From Cellvibrio fontiphilus (GTDB lineage: Bacteria > Pseudomonadota > Gammaproteobacteria > Pseudomonadales > Cellvibrionaceae), in the NCBI RefSeq assembly GCF_035317345.1, contig NZ_JAYKTU010000001.1: 64,000 bases of DNA; one strand, 5' to 3'. The translations under genes were made by a program, and so were the position numbers. Positions 1 to 9,310 of this stretch are shown here, in pieces. Position 1 is the stretch's first letter, and each line of letters begins with the position of its first letter. The notes beneath the pieces are model-generated. The model saw only the letters and a list, made by a program, of their open reading frames with translations, was not told the origin of the DNA and did not search any database.

Positions 1-406
1 GATCAGCCAATAAAATTCTACTCTTATCCAAGGTTGCATTTTTTGAGGCGTCTTTATCGCGCTGCAATATTTTCTGTATATCAGATAAAGCCCAAGACAA
101 AGGTGTATCAGGCTGCTTCTGGAAAGGAAGAATGTTGTATTGCTCTTGTTCGAATTTCACATGCCTCAAGTTTTTATTTTTATCAGAAACATGGTTCATA
201 TATACAGAATCAGCCGTATACGTAAAAAAATGACTGTCGGTTGGTTTGCTCAGGCTTACAGTGCGAAGACGCTTTCCTGAAGTGTCATAGAATTCGTAAT
301 CTTCAGAAAGAGACGTTTGTTGTTGTTCGATTAACGAATCGCTCGCAAATGCGACACTGTGAATAGATAGTGCAAGCAGCAATAAAATGATAAAAGACGG
401 GCGCAT
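1..406 (-). CDS. secreted protein of unknown function, 3' end off the left edge
   Basis: An open frame runs leftwards from an ATG at 404-406 and is still open at base 1, so about 135 residues of the N-terminal part are visible. It begins MRPSFIILLLLALSIHSVAFA, a short positive start followed by a hydrophobic stretch and an Ala-x-Ala type cleavage site, so the product is probably exported by Sec. The visible mature part is polar, lysine- and glutamine-rich and has no cysteine. A purine-rich AGGAAT lies about 5 bases before the ATG on the minus strand. I do not recognise a family. The region is clearly more A/T-rich than the genes to its right. The gene lies downstream of, and in the same direction as, the FKBP gene, with about 110 bases between them. 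Confidence 0.6.
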   Translation of the reverse strand, partial: MRPSFIILLLLALSIHSVAFASDSLIEQQQTSLSEDYEFYDTSGKRLRTVSLSKPTDSHFFTYTADSVYMNHVSDKNKNLRHVKFEQEQYNILPFQKQPDTPLSWALSDIQKILQRDKDASKNATLDKSRILLAD

Positions 407-518
407 ACACTATTCCTAATGTAAAAATTCAGTGACAAGTTTTAATTCTGATCAGCATTATTTTTCGAAAAACTTTCATCAGCCTGATGGAGTGTTTGAG
501 ACAGTATTGCTGAAAGGG

Positions 519-857
519 TTAATCGTCGCGAGTGAGAACTTCCAGCAACTCGATTTCAAATACCAGATTGGAATTGGGTTTGATGTGCGCGCCGATTTGG
601 CGTTCGCCGTAGGCTAAATGTGCGGGAACCTGGAGTTTGCGTTTGCCGCCTACTTGCATGCCGATCAGACCTTGATCCCAGCCTTTGATCACACGGCCGG
701 TGCCGATCACGCATTGGAAGGGCTTGCCTTTGCGGTGGGAGGAATCGAATTCGGTGCCGTCTTCGAGCCAGCCGGTGTAGTGGGTCGTGATGAGCGCGCC
801 TTTGACGACGGCTTTGCCATCGCCAATTTGCAGGTCTTCAATAATCAGGTCGTTCAT
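519..857 (-). CDS. FKBP-type peptidyl-prolyl cis-trans isomerase
   Basis: This 112-residue protein is a single FKBP domain with no signal peptide, so it should be a small cytoplasmic prolyl isomerase that assists protein folding. Family landmarks are visible in order: THYTGWLEDGTEFDSS near residues 25-40, the PF...IGTGRVIKGWDQGL core near residues 46-65, GGKRKLQVPAHLAYGE near residues 70-86, and the closing NLVFEIELLEV strand. The length matches the minimal one-domain FKBP group. The start ATG at 855-857 fits the domain boundary. Upstream, between this gene and chpC, are two near-identical palindromes that look like repressor sites, so it may be regulated separately from the chp genes. The family is certain; the client proteins are unknown. 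Confidence 0.93.
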   Translation of the reverse strand: MNDLIIEDLQIGDGKAVVKGALITTHYTGWLEDGTEFDSSHRKGKPFQCVIGTGRVIKGWDQGLIGMQVGGKRKLQVPAHLAYGERQIGAHIKPNSNLVFEIELLEVLTRDD

Positions 858-876
858 AGTGTTAAGTAGGTTTGAT

Positions 877-898
877 TTTTTTACCGAACGGTAAAAAA
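877..898. promoter_or_regulatory. operator-like palindrome 1 upstream of the FKBP gene
   Basis: Ten-base arms TTTTTTACCG and CGGTAAAAAA are separated by two bases. The 2-base gap rules out a terminator stem. The shape (inverted ACCG/CGGT half-sites) is like operators of TetR-family repressors. It lies 20 bases before the FKBP start codon, so it could overlap the promoter or the leader. The regulator is unknown. Confidence 0.55.
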
Positions 899-928
899 GA
901 ATGTGGTTTACGTGTTTCGGGGGTGAAT

Positions 929-946
929 TTTTACCGAGCGGTAAAA
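929..946. promoter_or_regulatory. operator-like palindrome 2 upstream of the FKBP gene
   Basis: Eight-base arms TTTTACCG and CGGTAAAA are separated by two bases. The core matches palindrome 1 at every arm position. The two centres are 50 bases apart, roughly five helical turns, which would put two bound dimers on about the same face of the DNA. This supports a paired operator rather than chance. Confidence 0.55.
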
Positions 947-1016
947 TTTCTAGGGGTGCCCGCGAGATTTATCGGCTCGCGGAGCTTTTCAAATGAAATC
1001 TAGTTATCCAAATGCC

Positions 1017-1502
1017 CTAATTGTCTAAATGCAGATAGTCGAGAAACGCGCGCTCCATGGCTTCCACGTTGGGAATGACCGCTTCTTCGCCGGCCCAGGA
1101 CACATGCATCAGTTCAAAGGGTTTGTTGTCGGCGTCTTCGCGCCCGGTAATTTCCTCTTCGGTCACGCGCGCCAAACGCGGCAGGCCTTGGGTGAGTATC
1201 GCAATAAATGGCAGTGATTCATTGACGCCAGTGGTGTTGATCACCGCAAAGCGTGAGCGCGGTGCAACGCCGGGTTTGTCTTCGCCATTCATAACCTCAA
1301 AAGACAAGAGCGGGATAGTCTGTTCGCGCCAGGCGCAGTTGCCCAGATACCAAGCCGGTGCGTTTTCCACCGGCACTACTTGGCTGACAGGTACAATTTC
1401 GGCGATGGTAACGTTGGGTGCAAGTAGCATCCGGCCCTGCAGGGGGATTAACAGGCTGGCGACTTCTTCGATTTTTTTCTCTATGCGTTGTGGCGCTCTC
1501 AT
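1017..1502 (-). CDS. chpC: ChpC, CheW-like coupling protein of the Pil-Chp system
   Basis: This 161-residue protein is a single CheW-like domain expected to couple receptor PilJ to kinase ChpA. Visible signs are the strand-rich pattern LIPLQGRMLLAPNVTIAEIVPV near residues 18-42, a WYLGNCAWREQTIPLLSFE block near residues 52-70 (CheW proteins have a G-x-x-x-W-R-x-x-x-P-L/V-x-x-x-E signature here), and a PF-AILTQGLPRLARVTEEEI segment. It is the last gene of the minus-strand run, 33 bases after chpB, matching the position of chpC in Pseudomonas. The chpD and chpE genes found after chpC there are not present here. Identification by position and fold is good; the exact role is inferred from Pseudomonas. 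Confidence 0.85.
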   Translation of the reverse strand: MRAPQRIEKKIEEVASLLIPLQGRMLLAPNVTIAEIVPVSQVVPVENAPAWYLGNCAWREQTIPLLSFEVMNGEDKPGVAPRSRFAVINTTGVNESLPFIAILTQGLPRLARVTEEEITGREDADNKPFELMHVSWAGEEAVIPNVEAMERAFLDYLHLDN

Positions 1503-1535
1503 GAAAAGGGTGTCCTGCGGTCGGTTATTCTGTGG

Positions 1536-2468
1536 TTAGACGTTCTTTTGGTGCGCTCGCCGTTGGTGGCGCGAATTTACCAAGGCTTTAGCCAGGTATT
1601 CAGGTGTACCCATGAGGCTGACACAGCCTGTGGCTAAAGCGGCTACCGGCATTGAGTCGCTGGTGCAATCATCGGGGCTCTGCACCCAGACTTTGCCGCC
1701 GACCTGTTTGATCAAGCGGCAACTGGCGGCGCCATCGTCGCCCATACCGGTAAAAATAATCATGTTGCAGCGGGCGCGAAAGATGCGCGCGGCATTAGCT
1801 GCTATCTGGTCAATCGCGGGCGCATAACTGCCTTTCCAGTGTTGGCCGTAATTGACCATCAGGGTGCCATTGTCCAATAGCTCTACCGGATCTTTGGCGG
1901 TAATGAGTGTCAGGCTATTGGCTGTCAGCACCAAGCCCTGGGTTGCGACCATCGCCGGGTAGTGGCCGGCATTGCTCATCATCCGGTTGAGAGTGACCGC
2001 TTGTTGGGCATCAATATGTTGTACGTATAAAAAAGCCACGCCTAAATCGCCGGGTAATTCGGCGAGGAAGCGTTTCACCGCCGCCGGCCCGCCGGTAGAG
2101 GCGGCCAAAATCCACAGTTCGCTTGCCGGTGTGTTCTGCTGCAGGTTGATATCACCGCGCAGCCTCTGCAGTCTCATGCTGGTACGGCGCAGCCAGGCAG
2201 TGTGTTGTTCCGAGCCGGCGCTGAATTCGCTGCTGTCGCTCAGAATTACCGGAACGCGGCTCTGGGCAAATAAATCGTCCAGTAGCTGCAGATCCTGGTT
2301 TGCTTCAGCTATATCTACCAGCCAGGCATCCAGTTCACTGTCTGTTGCTAGCTGGTTCTCACTGCCGATCAGCAAACACTGGCCAACTTTGTGTCCTGCT
2401 TGTGCGACCAGTTGCGCCAAGGCTTTTTGTTTGGCGGTGTTGTCCACCACTAACCCCAGACGCAACAT
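1536..2468 (-). CDS. chpB: ChpB, CheB-type protein-glutamate methylesterase
   Basis: This 310-residue protein has a C-terminal CheB methylesterase domain expected to remove methyl groups from PilJ and so reset the pilus chemosensory signal. The catalytic triad is visible: S124 in AASTGGP, H151 in YVQHI and D245 in TGMGDDG. The N-terminal 110 residues occupy the place of the CheB receiver domain but look eroded: the usual acidic pair near the start is reduced to one Asp in VVDN, although D52 in LVDI could align with the phosphorylated Asp. Control by phosphorylation is therefore uncertain. It starts 12 bases after the chpA stop, so the two are cotranscribed. The paired methyltransferase is pilK, upstream of chpA. 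Confidence 0.9.
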   Translation of the reverse strand: MLRLGLVVDNTAKQKALAQLVAQAGHKVGQCLLIGSENQLATDSELDAWLVDIAEANQDLQLLDDLFAQSRVPVILSDSSEFSAGSEQHTAWLRRTSMRLQRLRGDINLQQNTPASELWILAASTGGPAAVKRFLAELPGDLGVAFLYVQHIDAQQAVTLNRMMSNAGHYPAMVATQGLVLTANSLTLITAKDPVELLDNGTLMVNYGQHWKGSYAPAIDQIAANAARIFRARCNMIIFTGMGDDGAASCRLIKQVGGKVWVQSPDDCTSDSMPVAALATGCVSLMGTPEYLAKALVNSRHQRRAHQKNV

Positions 2469-2480
2469 GGCCTTGCTCTG

Positions 2481-5400
2481 CTACTTGGTGCGAATATGCA
2501 GCAGTTCCTGGATATTGCTCAGCAGCAGGTCTTCCTGATACGGCTTACCCAGATACTTGTTTACGCCCAGGCTAAAGGCGCGCTCGCGGTGTTTTTCACC
2601 GGTACGCGAGGTGATCATGATGATCGGCAGATCCTTCAGGCGCGAGCTGGTGCGGATATTTTTGGCGACTTCAAAGCCGTCCATACGTGGCATCTCAATA
2701 TCCAGCAGCATTACATCGGGCACATGGTCTTGCAGGACTTGCAGCGCCTCAACTCCGTCTTTGGCGGTGATCACGCGGAAGCCTTCGCGCTCCAGGAAAC
2801 GGCTGGTTACCTTGCGTACAGTCACCGAGTCGTCCACCACCATCACCGTCTTCTCGCTGAAATCTTCCTCTTTGACCGGGGCGAGACTTAGCGGCTCCAG
2901 TTGGATGGCGTGTTGTAGCCCCAGGGCCAACTGCTCGCGGATCATGGCGTGTAAGTCCAGAATCACCACCACACTACCGTCACCCATCACCGTGGCACCG
3001 GATACCCCGCGCACGGCACTGAATTGGGCGCCCAGGGTTTTTACCACAATCTCGCGTGAACCCAGCAGGCGGTCTACCTGCAGCGCAACGGTATGCTCGG
3101 TGCTGCGCACTAATACCACGGGCAGGGGCAGCATTTGGCCATCCAGCTTGGGTTGGGCGCTGGAGTCCAGCAGGCTGCCGAGGTAGCGCACCAGATACTG
3201 TTCGCCAGCATAGTCAAAGCGAGCGCTTTCATCCTGATAGTAGTGTTCCAGCTCAAAGGGGCTGACGCGCACAATACCCTCAATAGAGTTGAGCGGAATG
3301 GCGTAGAGGTCATCGCCAATTTGCACCATGAGCGCGCGGTTTACTGACACGGTAAACGGCAGGCGGATGGTAAATTCGGTACCCTGACCCCAATTGGAGT
3401 CGATAAACATGGCGCCGCCGAGTTGTTTGATCTCGGAGTGCACCACGTCCATGCCCACACCGCGGCCGGAAATCTGGGTCACCTTTTCGGCGGTACTGAA
3501 CCCGGCGTGGAGGATAAACTGGATCACGTCCTGGTCGTTGAGCTGGGCGTCTGCTGCCATCAAACCGCGCTCAATCGCTTTTTCGCGCACACGTTTGAGG
3601 TTGATGCCGCGCCCATCGTCGATCAGGCGCAAAATAACATCGCCACCTTCACGGCCAAGGCTAAGCAGTATGCGGCCGTTGGGGTTTTTACCGGCAGCGA
3701 TACGCTCATCCGGCATTTCAATACCGTGGTCAACCGCGTTGCGCAGCATATGTTCCAGCGGCGCTACCATGCGCTCCAGAACACTTCTATCCAATTCGCC
3801 TTCGACGTTGTCCAGCTCAAAATCCACCTCTTTGCCCAGTTCGGTGGCGGCCTGGCGCACGATACGGCGCAGGCGCGGCACCAGGCGCGAGAAGGGCACC
3901 ATGCGCGAGCGCATCAAGCCTTCCTGCAGGTCGGTGTTGATCCGTGACTGTTGCAGCAGCAGGGTTTCGGTATCGCGGGTTTTATCCGCGAGGGTGAATT
4001 TCAAGTCCATCAAGTCGGACGCGGATTCGATCAGCGAGCGCGAAAGTTGTTGCAGCTGGGAATAGCGGTCCATTTCCAGCGGGTCGAATTCTTCGTGTTG
4101 CGCCATCTGCTCCTGGCGGAATAACACCTGTGCTTCAGTTTCGATATCCAGGCGGCGCAGCTGTTCTTGCAGACGTTGGATGGTGGCGTCCATCTCCTCG
4201 ATTGATCCACTCAGGTCACTGACTTGCTGCTCCATACGGCCGCGGCTGATGGAGGTCTCACCCGCGAGGTTTACCAATTCTTCCAGCAGTTCTGCCGAGA
4301 CCTTGACCACTTCCTGCGGGCCAGTGCGGCGCGCTGCCAAGTGTTGCACTTGCGCGGGGCCAGTATTGCCGGAGCGCAGGCCGCCACCATATTCGGTCCC
4401 AGGAATTGCACCGGGCACTGGTGCAACGGGCTTGGCCTTGGGTGCAAAGGTCAGCACATTGGGCTTTTCACTCGGGGTGCCATGGGTTTCAAAGGCGCGA
4501 ATTTGTTCGGCGCGGGTGTTGTCCACCACCACCGTTGGTTTGCTGTAGAGAACAGGGCTGTTGTCGTTGGCTTCTTCGTCCTGCGCCAGCAGTTCGGCAT
4601 CGACCAATTCCACGCTGTTGTCGAGCAGGGGTATATCCTGCTCTGCCGCATCCGTGTTTTCTATTACGGTTTCCACTGCGGTTTGCTGGTTGCTGCTGGT
4701 AGCGACGGCGACTATGGGCGCACCGTTAAGGCGTTTGTTGGCCAGTTCAACGCCGCTGTGCAAACGATCCTGGAAGTCGTGCAGGCGGGCGAAAAACGCC
4801 TGATCCAACTCGGCGTCCTGATCCATGTCGATCAGCAGGGTTTCAAAGTCGTGCGACAAGTCGCCCAAATCCATCAGGCCAGCCAGACGCGCACCACCTT
4901 TGAAGGTGTGCAGTGAACGTTTGAGCTGCTCTACACAATCGCTATTGTTCCAGTCGTCTTGCCATTCGTTCAGGGCGCTATCGATTTCCTCAAGGATTTC
5001 ACCGGCTTCCTCAATAAAGATCTCGACGATTTCCGGATCAAAATCGTCATCCAGAATGGCTTCGGTGAGCGCTTCTTCGTAGCTTTCGTCGGCTGCAGCC
5101 AATTCAGCAATCGGCTCGTCTACAACATCGATACCGGGCAGCGCTTCGCTCAAGTCGATGGCTTCATCAAGCTCCGCAACCTCGCTCACCTGTTCATCAG
5201 TGGCTTGATAGGCTGGTTCATGTGCTACTGGCAAATAATCAACCGCTTCAAGCTCGACTGGCTCATCGTCGCTGATACTTTCTTCGTCGATCAGCTCCAG
5301 TGGTGAGTTGTAGTCGTCGGTTGCGGTGTAAACATCCACCGCATCGCTGTCGATCAAATCTTCCTCTACCGCGTCCATCAGCGGGATTTCTTCATCCTCG

Positions 5401-8400
5401 CCTGCCAGCTCATGGTTGCTGAGCGCGGTCAGCGTGACCACTTCCGTACTGAGCAGCTCATCCAGTGCATCATTCACTGCGTCTGGTATTGCTCCCAAAT
5501 TCTGGCCCGCGGCAATAGCATCCACCATATCCAGTAGCGCAACGTGGGCGCTCTTCAAGGCGGCGCACAGCGGATCGGAGCAGCCCAATTGATCGGCAAT
5601 AACCGCTTCGTAAACACTGTGAATCTTTTCGCTCAGCTCCGCCATAGCGGGCAGGTAGGCATGGGCGGCAGCCTGGGTCAGTTTGGCCAGCTCGTCCATC
5701 ACTGGAATAAGTTCAACTGTCTCCTCGGGGGAGGCTTGCCACTGGTCTATGATCTTGTCGGCATCCAGCAACAGGTTCATTTCCTCGGCCATAAAAATGG
5801 CGAGCAACTCAGGATCGACAGGGCGTTTGCCCATTTCATCAAGTTCTTGCTGACGCACCAGCGGTGCTACATGGATATCGCGCAGTTCGTTGACGCGGGC
5901 GATAAATTGCTGCAATCGCGGGATATTAACCAGCTCACCCGCCTCGATTTGATGGAGCGCAATTTGAGTGTAACTGACGGCATCTCGCAGCAGCTGGAGG
6001 ATATCGTCGTTGATATTGACGTGATAAGAGCGCAACTCTTTGGCAAAACGCTCGAGCGGCGTGGCCAGTTCGGCAACCTGCGTGATCTCCGCCATATGGG
6101 CGCTGCCTTTGAGGGTATGCAAGGCGCGCTGCATCTCTTCACTGGGCGGCTCATAAATCGGCGCTTCGGCTTCCATCCGCGCAATAAATTCTTCCACCAC
6201 TTGCAAATGACTGATGGCTTCAGCGCCAAAGATATCCCAGAGCTGTGCATCGGTATCCTCGCTATCGAGCAGATCTTCGCTCGGGTCGCCAGATAGCTCG
6301 GTATGGCCGGCACTAGCTTGCTCGACAGAGGCTAGTGGTGGCAACTCATAATCGGCAGCGGTACTCGTTTCAGCTGTGAGTAATGGTTCGGATTGAAGCT
6401 CCTCAATCACTGCATCAACCAAATCTTCCTGCTCGCCAACTGACTGGCCCAGATCCAATTCGTAGGCTTCCTCGTGGATCGGCGCATAGGCTTCGCTGAG
6501 CAAATGTTCCTCATAGGCCATTGGTTCAGCAGCGGCAGGAGCCTGTTCCGCCGGTGACTCAACTATGCCATCTTCGGCAAACTCCGGGGTTTCGGCGGCT
6601 AAATATCCGTTATCAGCAGTATCTATTAACTCAGGCGTTTCAACGCTGGTGTCACCGTCTTGGTCGGCTGTTGCTGTCTCTGCGGCTATCGTTTCTGTGG
6701 AGATCGTCTCTTCAGGGACTATGCCTTGTGACAGGGAGTGGGCTTGCTGGCGATAGGTTTCTGCCAATGCGGATTGCGCAAAAGCTTGATTGTCGCGGAA
6801 GGCGGCAATCATACCAGGCAGCAGCCCGCACACCTTGTCGATAAGCTGTGCGTGTATCGCCTGGGGAGCGATGGTGTGGTCGAGCACGCGATTGAGCATA
6901 TTTTCAATCGACCAGGCCAGCTCGCCGATTTCATTGGCGCCAACCATACGACCACTGCCTTTGAGGGTGTGGAAGGCGCGACGGAATTCAATCAGCGCTT
7001 CCTGATCATCAAAGTTATTTGTCCAACGCGGGAAATATTCGTTGATGGTTTCGGTAACTTCAGTGGCTTCTTCGATAAAGATATCGATGATTTCGTCGTC
7101 TATATCTTCGTTGTCGCGCTCGATAACCGGCGCCTGGTTAGTTGCGATCAGGTTAGGTTCGTGATCTTCTTCTGCTTCAGCACTCAAGCTGGAAGATTCA
7201 TCTGCCGATTCGACAATTTGTTCTTCCAGTTCGATTACAGGCAGTGCGTAATCCGAGTCATCAGGCTGATTGTTGTCCGCATCGATGACCTCGGCTGGGC
7301 TGCCGTAAGCCTCAAGTTCCGGCAGTTCGCCATGCTCGCTCGTATCGCGCGGTACACCGCTGGTGGCGCTGGCATAGACGGCTTCCAGATAGATAGATTC
7401 ATCTTCCGGCGCGCGCGTAGCGGATATATCCTCACCGTTTTCGGCCTGTTCATAGGCGGCGGCCAACTCAGCTTCAGCGCTGCTGGTCTGCTGCGCTGTT
7501 TCGGATGACTCAACTTGCCCGTAGGCTTCAGGTTCGCTGCGCTCCGGGTTGCTGACTTTGGCAACCGCATAGCCCAGATTGGCAACGCTTTCTTCGGCTA
7601 CGGTGAGCAGCAGGTCGATTTCTTCTTTACGCCCGCCACCGCTCAAGCGCTCCAGATAATACTCAACACTGGTGATGGCATCGGCCAGAGTATCCAGGGT
7701 TGACCATTGGGGAGTGGTCTCCTGCGCCAGCAATTGCTCCTCGATAAAGCGGGCGCAGGCTCCGAGGATTCTGGCCGGGCGTGGCAGCGGCATAATTTCC
7801 AGACCGCCGCGAATTTCGCGCAGGGTAGTGGGCACCGCTTGCAAATGTTGGCGATTCCACTGGGAAGCTATGTATTCAATGATGGCGTCTTTGGCGTGTT
7901 CCAAACCATTGCGCGATTCGCGTAGTACCGACTCTTTGGCACGACTAAGTGTTATGTCGCCTTCATCGCTGGTGCTTTCAACGCCGCCGTGTTCCGACAG
8001 GCTATCCAGCGAGTTTTCGATGGAAATGATTTGGCTGGCAACCGCTAACAACTGGTCATCGGAGAGCTGGCTATCCGAATCAACCACCAACTCCAGAGCC
8101 GCACCTTGTTCCAGCAAACGTTTGCGCAGGTCGCCCAAACCCAGTACCGCCAGGGTATCTGCAACACGTTTGACAATAGGTAGCGCCTCACTGAGGGTAC
8201 TTTGGGTATTGCCACCGGCGAGGCAGATATCGAGGCCATTCTTTATCAAGCCCAATTCTTCTTTGATGGCACTAATAACCGAGCGCATGGCGTCAGCATC
8301 AGGCACTGAAAGCATGTCTTGGGTATCTTCACCACCTTCTTTGCCTTCCAACAGCGCCTCTTCCAGTTGGTAGGTGTCGTAAATGCGTTGCAGGTTGGAA

Positions 8401-9257
8401 TTGGGCGCAAACCCCGGTGCGTGTTTACCGGCGCGGGCGACGTAATAAAGCAGGTTTTTGATCAGTTCATCGTTAGTGAAACTGTTTAACGCTTTGGTGC
8501 CGTGCACCGCGAGCACTTTGATTTCTTTATCTAACTGGCGCAGCAGGTTTTTAACCGCCACGCTCATTTCGATGGCATCTATTTCAATAGCTTCAACCAG
8601 GGCCAGGCAAATGTCCCAAAGTGCAAAACGTGCGGTGCCGTGAGTGAGTTTTTGCAGGCGGGAAAACGCCTTTTGTAGATAGCCCAGGTTCTCCTCGGGG
8701 TTAACCCCGCGAATAAAACCTGAAGCAGCGTATTGGTACATCTGGCGCAGTTTGAGCACCATTGCCTGAAATTGCACATTGTCATTGGTTACTGGCAGAC
8801 GCGCACCGCTGACTTTTTTGGCGGGTGTTAAATTGGGCACAAATAGTTTGGTGTCGGTGAGCAGACTCTCGCCGCGCACCGCACGCAGATCGTTGAGCAG
8901 CGGCAGCACTACCAGAGGGTTGTCTTTGCGCGTTGCTTTTACCTGATCCAAATAAAGCGGGAACTGCAAAATAGCGCGCATCAATACTTCTTGCGCTTCG
9001 CTGCTATTGCCCACGGTACCTGCAATCATTGCTTGGGTGAGCTGTTCCATTTCGCTGGCGAGCATGGCGGCGCCATAGAACTCCACCATCTGCAGGCTGC
9101 CGTGCACCTGATGGATATGGGTCAAACAAAAGCGGATACGTGCAGCATCTTTCGGATTTTCAACGTAGCTTTCGAGGGCCTGGCGCGCTTCTTTGAGCGT
9201 CTCGCTGATCTCATGGATCAACCAGTCCAATGCGGCAAAATTGCGATTATCTGCCAT
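2481..9257 (-). CDS. chpA: ChpA, giant CheA-type hybrid histidine kinase for type IV pili
   Basis: This 2258-residue protein is the central kinase of the Pil-Chp system that controls twitching motility. The N-terminal two thirds is a string of phosphotransfer-like helical modules joined by long acidic linkers. Clear HPt histidines are H763 (HTLKGSGRM), H1047 (HTLKGSAHM) and H1450 (HTFKGGARL). A more divergent one is H49 (HQVHGSLQM). Next come the CheA dimerisation region, an HATPase with NAVDHG near residue 1836 and the glycine boxes DDGRG and GRGVGMD, a CheW-like regulatory domain, and a C-terminal receiver with VVDDS and the phosphorylated Asp in LLDIEMPRMDG near residue 2185. The architecture matches Pseudomonas ChpA (PilL). 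PilG and PilH, encoded upstream, are the expected phosphorelay partners. The start ATG at 9255-9257 gives a full first HPt module. Confidence 0.95.
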   Translation of the reverse strand: MADNRNFAALDWLIHEISETLKEARQALESYVENPKDAARIRFCLTHIHQVHGSLQMVEFYGAAMLASEMEQLTQAMIAGTVGNSSEAQEVLMRAILQFPLYLDQVKATRKDNPLVVLPLLNDLRAVRGESLLTDTKLFVPNLTPAKKVSGARLPVTNDNVQFQAMVLKLRQMYQYAASGFIRGVNPEENLGYLQKAFSRLQKLTHGTARFALWDICLALVEAIEIDAIEMSVAVKNLLRQLDKEIKVLAVHGTKALNSFTNDELIKNLLYYVARAGKHAPGFAPNSNLQRIYDTYQLEEALLEGKEGGEDTQDMLSVPDADAMRSVISAIKEELGLIKNGLDICLAGGNTQSTLSEALPIVKRVADTLAVLGLGDLRKRLLEQGAALELVVDSDSQLSDDQLLAVASQIISIENSLDSLSEHGGVESTSDEGDITLSRAKESVLRESRNGLEHAKDAIIEYIASQWNRQHLQAVPTTLREIRGGLEIMPLPRPARILGACARFIEEQLLAQETTPQWSTLDTLADAITSVEYYLERLSGGGRKEEIDLLLTVAEESVANLGYAVAKVSNPERSEPEAYGQVESSETAQQTSSAEAELAAAYEQAENGEDISATRAPEDESIYLEAVYASATSGVPRDTSEHGELPELEAYGSPAEVIDADNNQPDDSDYALPVIELEEQIVESADESSSLSAEAEEDHEPNLIATNQAPVIERDNEDIDDEIIDIFIEEATEVTETINEYFPRWTNNFDDQEALIEFRRAFHTLKGSGRMVGANEIGELAWSIENMLNRVLDHTIAPQAIHAQLIDKVCGLLPGMIAAFRDNQAFAQSALAETYRQQAHSLSQGIVPEETISTETIAAETATADQDGDTSVETPELIDTADNGYLAAETPEFAEDGIVESPAEQAPAAAEPMAYEEHLLSEAYAPIHEEAYELDLGQSVGEQEDLVDAVIEELQSEPLLTAETSTAADYELPPLASVEQASAGHTELSGDPSEDLLDSEDTDAQLWDIFGAEAISHLQVVEEFIARMEAEAPIYEPPSEEMQRALHTLKGSAHMAEITQVAELATPLERFAKELRSYHVNINDDILQLLRDAVSYTQIALHQIEAGELVNIPRLQQFIARVNELRDIHVAPLVRQQELDEMGKRPVDPELLAIFMAEEMNLLLDADKIIDQWQASPEETVELIPVMDELAKLTQAAAHAYLPAMAELSEKIHSVYEAVIADQLGCSDPLCAALKSAHVALLDMVDAIAAGQNLGAIPDAVNDALDELLSTEVVTLTALSNHELAGEDEEIPLMDAVEEDLIDSDAVDVYTATDDYNSPLELIDEESISDDEPVELEAVDYLPVAHEPAYQATDEQVSEVAELDEAIDLSEALPGIDVVDEPIAELAAADESYEEALTEAILDDDFDPEIVEIFIEEAGEILEEIDSALNEWQDDWNNSDCVEQLKRSLHTFKGGARLAGLMDLGDLSHDFETLLIDMDQDAELDQAFFARLHDFQDRLHSGVELANKRLNGAPIVAVATSSNQQTAVETVIENTDAAEQDIPLLDNSVELVDAELLAQDEEANDNSPVLYSKPTVVVDNTRAEQIRAFETHGTPSEKPNVLTFAPKAKPVAPVPGAIPGTEYGGGLRSGNTGPAQVQHLAARRTGPQEVVKVSAELLEELVNLAGETSISRGRMEQQVSDLSGSIEEMDATIQRLQEQLRRLDIETEAQVLFRQEQMAQHEEFDPLEMDRYSQLQQLSRSLIESASDLMDLKFTLADKTRDTETLLLQQSRINTDLQEGLMRSRMVPFSRLVPRLRRIVRQAATELGKEVDFELDNVEGELDRSVLERMVAPLEHMLRNAVDHGIEMPDERIAAGKNPNGRILLSLGREGGDVILRLIDDGRGINLKRVREKAIERGLMAADAQLNDQDVIQFILHAGFSTAEKVTQISGRGVGMDVVHSEIKQLGGAMFIDSNWGQGTEFTIRLPFTVSVNRALMVQIGDDLYAIPLNSIEGIVRVSPFELEHYYQDESARFDYAGEQYLVRYLGSLLDSSAQPKLDGQMLPLPVVLVRSTEHTVALQVDRLLGSREIVVKTLGAQFSAVRGVSGATVMGDGSVVVILDLHAMIREQLALGLQHAIQLEPLSLAPVKEEDFSEKTVMVVDDSVTVRKVTSRFLEREGFRVITAKDGVEALQVLQDHVPDVMLLDIEMPRMDGFEVAKNIRTSSRLKDLPIIMITSRTGEKHRERAFSLGVNKYLGKPYQEDLLLSNIQELLHIRTK

Positions 9258-9310
9258 GCAGAGCTTTCCTCTCGTTATTCTCGCTCGGTGCGACTTTTTA
9301 GCGTTCTACC

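Noticed and set aside
960..982. Hairpin CCGCGAG / CTCGCGG between chpC and the FKBP gene
   Set aside because: The stem is good but no T-run follows on the minus strand, so I do not call a terminator.
5544..6296. Long antisense open frame of 250 codons within chpA (also 6738-7508)
   Set aside because: These are by-products of the codon use of chpA; no family similarity and no ribosome site.
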